From contig JAIOSU010000143.1 of assembly GCA_021107455.1 (NCBI GenBank), forward strand, positions 1-64,000: a DNA stretch of 64,000 bases, read 5' to 3'. The notes beneath the pieces are model-generated. The model saw nothing but the letters and a program-made list of their open reading frames with translations. It was not told where the DNA came from and made no database searches. Position numbers and translations under genes: made by a program. The DNA comes from Clostridiales bacterium (GTDB lineage: Bacteria; Bacillota; Clostridia; Peptostreptococcales; Acidaminobacteraceae). This document shows, in pieces, positions 19,838 to 27,014 of the stretch (its first letter is position 1; every line of letters begins with the position of its first letter).

Positions 19838-21499
19838 TTGAAGAATAATTTAAGATTACAAGGACTGGTCTTAGGATTGGTTCTTTTGTTGGCATCCATG
19901 GGATTTCTTCTTATAAAATATAATAAATCCGCATCTGCTTGGTATGATGATACCATTTCAAACTTAATGGGCGATCAAGCCCCCAAGACACTAATCGTCG
20001 GAAGAACACTTGACTCCATTGGTCTTGATCCAGCTGTCGTCACCGATTCAGAATCCTTTCAGGTCACTACCAATATCTATGAAGGACTTGTTAAATTCGA
20101 TACTACAGGATCCGAGGTTCTACCAAGTCTCGCTGAAAGTTGGAAGATGAGCGAGGATGGGAAAACATGGGTCTTCAAGATACGTGACAACATCAAATTC
20201 CACGACGGTTCCAAACTCAACGCCGAAGCAGTCTCATTCAATTTTCACCGTTGGATGGATATCGACAGCCCATATCATGCGGGGCATTTCAGTTATTGGA
20301 GCTACAGTTTTGGTGGTTTCCCAGGAATCGTGAAAAGCGTCACCGCACTTTCAGATTATTCGCTTGAGATTGTACTGAATGAACCTTATGCTCCATTTTT
20401 AAGCGTACTTTCAATGCCGTCTTTTGGAATTGCAAGTCCAGAAGCCATCATGAAATACAATGAGAATTTAAAACTCAGTCCTGTGGGTACTGGACCTTTC
20501 ATGTTTGAATCCTGGGAAAAGAATATTCAAATCACTCTTGAAAAAAATAAGGATTATTGGGGTACGAAAGCCAAAGTCGATCAGGTTGTTTTCAAGAAAA
20601 TCAGTTCACAAATCAGTAAAATTGACTTGCTTTTAGATGGCGAGGTGCATATCGTCGACGGCTTAAACCCATCTGAAGTCGACCAATCAAGAACAGACAA
20701 GCGTTTAAAACTTTATTATAGACCCTATTTCAATATCAGTTATATGGCACTCAACCACAACATAGAACCATTCGACAATCTGAAAGTCCGACAAGCCATA
20801 AGTCTTCTGATCGATAAAAACGAAATGATCAACGATGATCCCAATCCACTTACCAGACCTGCAAACACATTTTTGCCACCTGTTTTGCTCGGTTATCATG
20901 AATCCATCAAATCTCCCGAACCGGATGTCAATGCAGCCAAAAGACTTCTTTCAGAAGCTGGATATCCAGACGGGTTTACCACTTCGTTATGGGTGATGGA
21001 CCAACCAAGGGGATATATATCAAATCCTGTTCAAGTAGCGAAGTTTTTACAATCCGAGCTTTCAAAAGCCAGTATCACTGTGGATCTTCACATTATCAAA
21101 TGGGATACATTTATTGAAGCCATCAAAGAAGGCGATCACCCGATGGCAATTGTCGGATGGAACGGTGACATCGTGGATCCAGACAATTTCCTCTATACAT
21201 TTTTCTCTTCGGAAAACACTAAGTCGGGACTAGCACTGAACTATTCATTTTATGAAAATCCCACTGTGGACCGACTATTGGAACAAGCGAGAAATGTAAC
21301 GGACGTTGAATTCAGGAAAAGTCTTTACAGAGAAATACAGGAAATCATTGCCTCAGAGGTTGTATCCATACCTTTGACCCATACAATGACAGCCATTGGG
21401 TCATCCAATCTCGTCAAAGGATTCGAACCGCATATTACCGGAAAGGAAGTCCTGAATCAAATCGAGTTGATTGATGAAACGGACAAGGACGGAAAATGA
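19838..21499 (+). CDS. Membrane-tethered family 5 (oligopeptide) substrate-binding protein
   Basis: This 553-residue protein is an OppA/DppA-type solute-binding protein: LAESWKMSEDGKTWVFKIR and IKFHDGSKLNAEAV are hallmark blocks, and KVRQAISLLIDK lies in the middle. The N-terminus is a hydrophobic helix (about 8-27) with no lipobox Cys, so it would be tethered by a helix, whereas Gram-positive binding proteins are normally lipoproteins. No ABC permease or ATPase gene is nearby. The TTG start follows AAAGGGGATATACAA. The next gene overlaps it by four bases (ATGA), and a kinase and regulator follow. I infer that it serves as the ligand receptor of this two-component system, probably for a peptide. 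Confidence 0.85.
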   Translation: MKNNLRLQGLVLGLVLLLASMGFLLIKYNKSASAWYDDTISNLMGDQAPKTLIVGRTLDSIGLDPAVVTDSESFQVTTNIYEGLVKFDTTGSEVLPSLAESWKMSEDGKTWVFKIRDNIKFHDGSKLNAEAVSFNFHRWMDIDSPYHAGHFSYWSYSFGGFPGIVKSVTALSDYSLEIVLNEPYAPFLSVLSMPSFGIASPEAIMKYNENLKLSPVGTGPFMFESWEKNIQITLEKNKDYWGTKAKVDQVVFKKISSQISKIDLLLDGEVHIVDGLNPSEVDQSRTDKRLKLYYRPYFNISYMALNHNIEPFDNLKVRQAISLLIDKNEMINDDPNPLTRPANTFLPPVLLGYHESIKSPEPDVNAAKRLLSEAGYPDGFTTSLWVMDQPRGYISNPVQVAKFLQSELSKASITVDLHIIKWDTFIEAIKEGDHPMAIVGWNGDIVDPDNFLYTFFSSENTKSGLALNYSFYENPTVDRLLEQARNVTDVEFRKSLYREIQEIIASEVVSIPLTHTMTAIGSSNLVKGFEPHITGKEVLNQIELIDETDKDGK

Positions 21500-22095
21500 T
21501 TATAAGAATTAGGAATTTGTTGATTTTACCAGTTTTGGCAATAATTCTTTATCTGATTTCAACAAACAATCCACTCTCTACCAATCTGAACGCACACGTA
21601 ATCCCTTCTCTGCCAAGACCAATAGCAGAAGAGACCATACTTGTCACATCGGCGGGACAAAGTACGGACACTTATATCATCAAGGATATTTCAAACAAGT
21701 TGATGATTCATAATTTTTTTATGCCACAAGCTGTGAATGATGACCTTGAAGAGATCAATACGATTGTTTTTGTCATTGGGTACAGCCCTCTCAGCGAGAA
21801 AGTTAACCAACTGAGCTATGAAAATGAGCTCAAAAGAATTGATAGTCTCTTGAACTATGCCTCCAATAATGAAGTCACTGTCATTTCCGTTTTTATTGGT
21901 GGCAAACAGCGCCGCGTGTCAGAAACCGATGAGATGCTTGGAAGCATTATTCCAAAATCCCATTATGTTATATCAACTTTCGAGGGTGATTTTGACCATT
22001 TCATTTCTGAAATGGCCAGACAAAACGATATCCCCTTGACTTTAGTTGAGAATATCACAGATGTATCAGAACCCTATGCATCTGCATTCAGGTAA
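21496..22095 (+). CDS. Small anchored extracytoplasmic protein, DUF6305-like
   Basis: A 199-residue protein with one N-terminal hydrophobic helix (about 8-22) and an extracytoplasmic alpha/beta domain. The order TILVTSAGQSTDTYIIKDIS, INTIVFVIGYSPL, VTVISVFIGGKQRR and NDIPLTLVENITDVSEP matches my memory of proteins annotated DUF6305, a flavodoxin-like domain of unknown function near secondary transporters. The assignment is tentative. Its ATG overlaps the stop of the binding-protein gene and the kinase gene starts nine bases after its stop, so it is probably a third component of the receptor, perhaps coupling the binding protein to the kinase. Confidence 0.65.
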   Translation: MIIRIRNLLILPVLAIILYLISTNNPLSTNLNAHVIPSLPRPIAEETILVTSAGQSTDTYIIKDISNKLMIHNFFMPQAVNDDLEEINTIVFVIGYSPLSEKVNQLSYENELKRIDSLLNYASNNEVTVISVFIGGKQRRVSETDEMLGSIIPKSHYVISTFEGDFDHFISEMARQNDIPLTLVENITDVSEPYASAFR

Positions 22096-22104
22096 GAGGT
22101 CTAT

Positions 22105-23466
22105 ATGATAGGAACTCAAAACAAAGACGAACTCAAATATGGTTTTGCGACGCTTTTTTTAGTGATGATGGCGGTCTTTTTTCCTGCGGTAACAGAAGAA
22201 TCATGGTTCAACATGATTGTCAAAATCAGAGAAGCAATCACTACTGGAGATAGCGGACACTTAATTTTACCTGCCGCATCAAACAATTTTTTACATGCGG
22301 TTCAAAGCACGCTGATTTTTCTCAGCATCTCATGTGTTCTCGTGCTTACAGGCAGTCAAAAGAAGATCAACGATAACATTCGATATGCGATTCACTTTTC
22401 AGCTTTCATTGGGATGAATCTGTTGATCGGTTATTGGATGAAGCTGCCTTGGGAGCCACTTAACGGAATGGTATCCGCACTTGTAACCCTACTTTTGATC
22501 AAACCTTCAATAGGTGACAACTATCCATTATTTCGATCATCAGTGTTGTCCATTCAGATTTTTTTTGCGTTCTCCTGGCTTAACATCATGCCGGCATTGA
22601 ACTCTTATCAATTTGGAGTCACTGATGTAGCCACCAGCATAAAAATCACATCAGTATATCTGCACAGTACATCCGTGATGAACTTTATGGGACTTGCATT
22701 TTTTCTTCCTATGTTTTTGTCTGCAATCATCACATCGATTCTTTTCATGTCACATGACAGGAATATCAGTATCGCAAAGGAGAACTTTCAGAAAGAAAAA
22801 GCACTTGTCGCCATTCAATCACAAGCGATGGAAAATAGAATTTATGAGGAGATCAACTCACTTACCCACGATCTCAAAACACCCCTTGTCACCATCAGAG
22901 GGCTCAATTCACTGCTGTCCATATCAAAAGATATCGGAAAAATAGGTGACTATACCGATCGCATTGAAAGTGCTGTCGGAAAAATGTCGGAGATGATTTC
23001 AAGTTTTCTGTACGATTCCTCAAGACAGCATCTGAATGTCGATGAAGTCGTTCAATATGTGCGGGCACAAATACCGGTTGAGGATGAACGACTAAATATT
23101 GAAATCCATGCGGAACCTGACTTACCTAGTATCTATGTCAACAAAATCCGCGTAGTCCGCGCACTGATCAACTTGATAGAGAACGCCATTGTAGTCCCCT
23201 ATACTCATGATTTCAAAGAAATTAATATTGAAGTCACCAGAAACGGCGACGATATCCAAATCATTATTTCTGACAACGGCATAGGCATCTCAAAAGAGAA
23301 ACTGGACAAAATTTGGATTGCTGGCTTCTCCACGAATCAAACTTCGGGTCTTGGTCTTTCCTTTGCCAAAAAAGTGATCGAAGACAACGAAGGCACTATA
23401 AAGCTCAAAAGTGAAGTAGGCATTGGTACAGTCGTGACTGTTTCATTTCCCGGACACTCCTCTTAA
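22105..23466 (+). CDS. Sensor histidine kinase with six-helix membrane domain
   Basis: The 453-residue kinase has about six transmembrane helices in residues 14-215, with an exposed loop of about 35 residues (31-65) between the first two. It lacks a large extracytoplasmic sensor, a PAS and a HAMP domain. The catalytic core has the H-box THDLKTP with phospho-acceptor His255, the N-box LINLIENA with Asn360, G1 SDNGIGIS at 389-396 and G2 TSGLGLSFAKK. A membrane-embedded sensor fits a kinase that reads a partner protein. It sits after the binding-protein genes and 15 bases before its response regulator. Confidence 0.9.
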   Translation: MIGTQNKDELKYGFATLFLVMMAVFFPAVTEESWFNMIVKIREAITTGDSGHLILPAASNNFLHAVQSTLIFLSISCVLVLTGSQKKINDNIRYAIHFSAFIGMNLLIGYWMKLPWEPLNGMVSALVTLLLIKPSIGDNYPLFRSSVLSIQIFFAFSWLNIMPALNSYQFGVTDVATSIKITSVYLHSTSVMNFMGLAFFLPMFLSAIITSILFMSHDRNISIAKENFQKEKALVAIQSQAMENRIYEEINSLTHDLKTPLVTIRGLNSLLSISKDIGKIGDYTDRIESAVGKMSEMISSFLYDSSRQHLNVDEVVQYVRAQIPVEDERLNIEIHAEPDLPSIYVNKIRVVRALINLIENAIVVPYTHDFKEINIEVTRNGDDIQIIISDNGIGISKEKLDKIWIAGFSTNQTSGLGLSFAKKVIEDNEGTIKLKSEVGIGTVVTVSFPGHSS

Positions 23467-23481
23467 GAAAGGTGGTCAACC

Positions 23482-24117
23482 ATGCAATCAGAGCGTAAGA
23501 AAAAAATCCTCATTATTGACGATGAAGCGGATATAGTTTACACCATCAAAGAAATATGTCTCTATTCCGGTTATGAAGTTGTCACTGCAAGTACCGGAAT
23601 CGAAGGAGTCAAAAAGTGTATCGATGAGAACCCAAACCTCGTGATTGTGGATTATCACATGCCGGGTTGGGATGGACTTACCACAGTAAAAAAAATCAAG
23701 GAACTGGATGAGGCGGTTGCAATCCTTGTCCTGACAGTTGATGAACGACAGGAAATCTCAGACAAATTTATCGAAGTCGGAGCGACAGACTTTGCAATCA
23801 AACCGATCAAGGCACCTGATTTGATCGCACGAATCAACGTCAATCTCAGAATCAACGCCATCCAGCTTCAATCCATGCGCTCCAGAGAAAAAATCTATGT
23901 GGAAAAAGGAATCAGTGCCGCTACTCTTTCATTGATCGTCGATTATTTGAAGGCGCAAACTGAAGGCGTTACCATTGACGATGTGGCACTCGGTGTGAGC
24001 CTTGCCTATCAAACTGTACATCGATACATCCATCATCTTCTGGATACAGGTGTTGTCGAAGTGATTCCAGTATATGGACAGGTCGGCAGACCTAAAAATA
24101 TCTATAGATTATGTTAA
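23482..24117 (+). CDS. Response regulator, CitB/DcuR-like
   Basis: A 211-residue response regulator. The receiver domain has the acidic pair Asp13-Asp14, phospho-acceptor Asp57 in VDYHMPG, the switch Thr in VLTVDE and Lys in AIKPIKAPD. The C-terminal 75 residues (KGISAATLSLIVDYLK to GRPKNIYRL) form a winged helix-turn-helix of the kind in CitB/DpiA/DcuR regulators, ending with the typical GQVGRPKNIYRL strand. CitB-family regulators usually activate a nearby transporter gene, which fits the AbgT gene starting 136 bases downstream. ATG follows AAAGGTGGTCAACC. Confidence 0.92.
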   Translation: MQSERKKKILIIDDEADIVYTIKEICLYSGYEVVTASTGIEGVKKCIDENPNLVIVDYHMPGWDGLTTVKKIKELDEAVAILVLTVDERQEISDKFIEVGATDFAIKPIKAPDLIARINVNLRINAIQLQSMRSREKIYVEKGISAATLSLIVDYLKAQTEGVTIDDVALGVSLAYQTVHRYIHHLLDTGVVEVIPVYGQVGRPKNIYRLC

Positions 24118-24162
24118 ATTCTCATTGCACATGTGAATGATTTGTAAATAAAATCAGAATAA

Positions 24163-24173
24163 TCTCTCAGAGA
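24163..24173. repeat. 11-bp palindrome upstream of the AbgT promoter, candidate operator
   Basis: TCTCTCAGAGA is symmetric around its central base and ends 15 bases before the -35 box. A direct repeat AATAATCTCT covers its left half (24158-24167) and recurs at 24232-24241 just before the ribosome site. The position suits an activator site for the adjacent response regulator; this is inference. Confidence 0.4.
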
Positions 24174-24188
24174 AATATGTTAGAAAAA

Positions 24189-24217
24189 TTTTCATTTGGT
24201 TTTCCTCCCTATATAAT
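24189..24217 (+). promoter_or_regulatory. Promoter for the AbgT-family transporter gene
   Basis: TTTTCA (24189-24194), a 17-base spacer and TATAAT (24212-24217) lie 36 bases before the ATG. The weak -35 with a palindrome upstream is what an activator-dependent promoter would look like. Confidence 0.6.
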
Positions 24218-24253
24218 GATTTTAAGTTAAAAATAATCTCTAGGAGGAATACC

Positions 24254-25783
24254 ATGAAATCAAAAGACACTGCTGTCAAGAACAAGGGTTTATTCACTCG
24301 TTTTCTTGACCTGGTGGAAAGAGGCGGAAACAAATTGCCTCATCCTGTAACTATTTTCGTCATCTTATCCCTTATTGTTATTATTATTTCAGAAATTGCG
24401 GCACGCACCAACTTGACTGTATCTTACTATGATGCAAGATCAAAAGCTGATGCGACTGTTTCAGCGGTATCACTTTTAAATGCTGAAGGCATCCGTTACA
24501 TGTTCACTTCAGCTACAAAGAACTTCACAAGCTTCGCACCGCTCGGAACTGTGCTTGTAGCAATGCTTGGTGTAGGTGTAGCAGAAGGTACTGGACTTAT
24601 CGGTGCCACACTTAAGAAAATCGTACTTGGAACTCCAAAGAAACTCATTACTGCTGTTGTAGTATTGATGGGTATCATGTCAAACGTCGCATCAGATGCG
24701 GGTTACGTTGTACTTGTTCCACTTGGTGCCATTGTATTTTTAAGTTTCGGTAGACATCCACTCGCTGGTCTTGCAGCTGCATTTGCCGGCGTTTCAGCAG
24801 GTTTCTCAGCAAACCTATTACTTGGTACACTTGATCCATTACTTCAAGGGATCACAAATGAAGCTATTAAAGTTGGCGGTTTTGACTTTGAAATTTTACC
24901 AACTGCAAACTACTACTTCATGTTCGTCTCGACTTTCCTTCTCACAATCCTTGGTACTTGGGTCACTGAAAGAATAGTCGAGCCTAGACTTGGTGAATAC
25001 AAAGGTGAAAAACTCATTGAAACAATGGAAGTTTCTCCTGCTGAGAAAAAAGGTCTCAAAATGGCCGGACTCTCTATCCTTGCATTCTCAGCACTAATGT
25101 TATTCCTCACTGTTCCAAGCAATGGCCTACTAAGAGTGGATGGCGACCTCAATCCATTCATCGGAAACGGTCTTGTTCCAACAATCATGTTGTTCTTCTT
25201 GATTCCTGGTATCGCATTTGGTATGGCTGCCGGAACAATCAAGAGCGATAAAGATATTGTTCACTCAATGGGTAAAGCTATGGCTTCCATGGGTGGATAC
25301 CTTGTTCTTGCATTCGTGGCGTCACAGTTCGTTGCATACTTCAGCCACACCAACCTTGGAATCATCCTTGCTGTAAGTGGAGCAAACTTCCTTCAAGCAA
25401 TTGGATTCACTGGTTTACCATTAGTACTTGCATTTATTGTTGTTGCAGCATTCATCAACTTGTTCATTGGTTCAGCTTCTGCGAAGTGGGCGATTATGGC
25501 TCCAATATTCGTTCCGATGTTGATCCGTCTTGGAATCACGCCTGAGTTCACACAACTTGCATACAGAATTGGTGACTCTTCAACAAACATCATATCACCA
25601 CTCATGTCTTACTTTGCAGTTATCATCACATTTGCACAAAAATATGAGGAAGACACAGGTATCGGTACTTTGATCTCAATGATGCTTCCATACTCAATCA
25701 TCTTCTTGTTGGGCTGGACAATCATGATGGCTCTCTGGTACTTCACTGGATTGCCAATCGGTCCTGATGCGTTCATGAGATAA
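24254..25783 (+). CDS. AbgT-family transporter (p-aminobenzoyl-glutamate type)
   Basis: A 509-residue integral membrane protein with about 12 hydrophobic segments. It matches E. coli AbgT along its length: ERGGNKLPHPVTIF at the start, FTSFAPLGTVLVAMLGVGVAE, SSDAG-like SNVASDAGYVVLVPLGA, GRHPLAGLAAAFAGVSAGF, SANLLLGTLDPLL, and SAKWAIMAPIFVPM near the end. AbgT imports p-aminobenzoyl-glutamate, driven by an ion gradient; relatives may carry other dipeptide-like amides. Codons look well adapted. ATG follows CTCTAGGAGGAATACC. The M20 peptidase downstream parallels the abgAB-abgT arrangement. Confidence 0.9.
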   Translation: MKSKDTAVKNKGLFTRFLDLVERGGNKLPHPVTIFVILSLIVIIISEIAARTNLTVSYYDARSKADATVSAVSLLNAEGIRYMFTSATKNFTSFAPLGTVLVAMLGVGVAEGTGLIGATLKKIVLGTPKKLITAVVVLMGIMSNVASDAGYVVLVPLGAIVFLSFGRHPLAGLAAAFAGVSAGFSANLLLGTLDPLLQGITNEAIKVGGFDFEILPTANYYFMFVSTFLLTILGTWVTERIVEPRLGEYKGEKLIETMEVSPAEKKGLKMAGLSILAFSALMLFLTVPSNGLLRVDGDLNPFIGNGLVPTIMLFFLIPGIAFGMAAGTIKSDKDIVHSMGKAMASMGGYLVLAFVASQFVAYFSHTNLGIILAVSGANFLQAIGFTGLPLVLAFIVVAAFINLFIGSASAKWAIMAPIFVPMLIRLGITPEFTQLAYRIGDSSTNIISPLMSYFAVIITFAQKYEEDTGIGTLISMMLPYSIIFLLGWTIMMALWYFTGLPIGPDAFMR

Positions 25784-25786
25784 TCG

Positions 25787-25815
25787 TTAAAACACTAAGA
25801 GACATCTGCTATAAT
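25787..25815 (+). promoter_or_regulatory. Candidate promoter for the M20 peptidase inside a terminator
   Basis: TTAAAA (25787-25792), a 17-base spacer and TATAAT (25810-25815) lie 44 bases before the peptidase start. The -10 is inside the loop of the terminator hairpin. Confidence 0.4.
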
Positions 25816-25835
25816 AAAGATGTCTCTTACTTTTT
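25797..25835 (+). terminator. Terminator after the AbgT-family gene
   Basis: A perfect 11-bp stem (25797-25807 with 25818-25828), a 10-nt loop and a T run at 25831-25835. Read-through or the embedded promoter must supply the peptidase transcript. Confidence 0.75.
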
Positions 25836-25859
25836 ACTATTTTTTTGGAGGTAATGAAT

Positions 25860-26975
25860 ATGATCAACAAGGAAAGAATCGTTAACTCATTTATGGATTA
25901 TGTAAAAATATCAAGCCCTACAAAACAAGAAGGAAAATTTGCCGAGTTCATTTCTAAAGAACTTGAAGCCCTCGGTATGGAAGTCACGATAGATGATGCT
26001 GGTCCCAAAGTGGGCAGTGATACTGGAAATGTCATAGCCAAACTGAAAGGTAACGCTCCTGGTGAAACCATATTGTTCAGTTGCCACATGGATACTGTAT
26101 CTCCTGGCATCGACATTAAACCTGAAATCCGCGATGGCGTGATTTACAGTGACGGCACCACTGTTCTCGGTGGTGATGACAAAGCTGGAATCGCTGCTGT
26201 AGTGGAAGCCATAAGAGCAATCAAGGAAAACAATCTCCCTCACGCAGATATCGAAATCGCATTCAGTATATTTGAGGAAGGTGGCCTTCACGGCGCTAAG
26301 AATATCGATTATTCAACTCTTAATGCCAAAAGAGCATTTATCTTAGATAGTGGTGGAGAGCCTGGACAAATCATCGTCAAAGGTCCTGCCCAAGACAAGA
26401 TTGATGTAAAAGTCCTTGGAAAATCCGCTCATGCGGGCGTCGCACCTGAAGAAGGCATCAGCGCCATCATGGTTGCCAGCGCAGCGATCAGCCGTATGAA
26501 ACTGCTGAGAATCGATGAGGAGACTACTGCAAACATCGGAACCATAGAAGGCGGTAGCGTCACAAACATCGTTACTCCAGAAGTCATCATCAAAGCAGAA
26601 GCCAGAAGTCTTGACAACGACAAACTCAAAGCGCAATCAGACCATATGGTGGAATGTTTTGAGTCAGCGGCAAAAGAGTTCGGTGCAAAAGTTGAATGCG
26701 ATGTCGTTCGTATGTATTCTGCGTTCTCTGTTGATGTTGAAGCACCGATCGTGAAAACAACCATAAAGGCATGCGAGAACATCGGTCTGAAGCCATTTAC
26801 AGCCGCATCAGGCGGTGGTAGCGACACCAATGTGTACAACGCCAACGGAATCACTGCCATCAACCTAGGAATTGGCGAGAAAAAACCACACACGCTTGAA
26901 GAGCATCTCCACATTAAGGATCTTGTGGATTCATCAAGATTGGTGATGGAACTGATTAAGATACATTTATCATAG
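25860..26975 (+). CDS. M20 metallopeptidase, peptidase T-like
   Basis: This 371-residue cytoplasmic enzyme is an M20 peptidase of the PepT type. Metal and catalytic residues are His76 and Asp78 in HMDTVSPG, Asp106/Asp107 in GGDDKAG, the Glu139-Glu140 pair in FEEGGLHGAK, and a C-terminal His in PHTLEEHLH. The lid (dimerisation) domain starts near KGPAQDKIDVKVLGKSAHAG. It should cut short peptides or amide-linked amino acids. I start at ATG 25860, eight bases after GGAGG, not at the earlier TTG or ATG. The AbgT-family transporter upstream probably supplies its substrate. Confidence 0.9.
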   Translation: MINKERIVNSFMDYVKISSPTKQEGKFAEFISKELEALGMEVTIDDAGPKVGSDTGNVIAKLKGNAPGETILFSCHMDTVSPGIDIKPEIRDGVIYSDGTTVLGGDDKAGIAAVVEAIRAIKENNLPHADIEIAFSIFEEGGLHGAKNIDYSTLNAKRAFILDSGGEPGQIIVKGPAQDKIDVKVLGKSAHAGVAPEEGISAIMVASAAISRMKLLRIDEETTANIGTIEGGSVTNIVTPEVIIKAEARSLDNDKLKAQSDHMVECFESAAKEFGAKVECDVVRMYSAFSVDVEAPIVKTTIKACENIGLKPFTAASGGGSDTNVYNANGITAINLGIGEKKPHTLEEHLHIKDLVDSSRLVMELIKIHLS

Positions 26976-26978
26976 AAT

Positions 26979-27014
26979 AAATGCCAAGAGTGCTCGCACT
27001 CTTGGCATTTCATT
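26979..27014. terminator. Bidirectional terminator after the M20 peptidase
   Basis: A perfect 14-bp stem (26979-26992 with 26997-27010) with a 4-nt loop and a T-rich tail lies between the convergent peptidase and LtaS-like genes. Confidence 0.85.
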
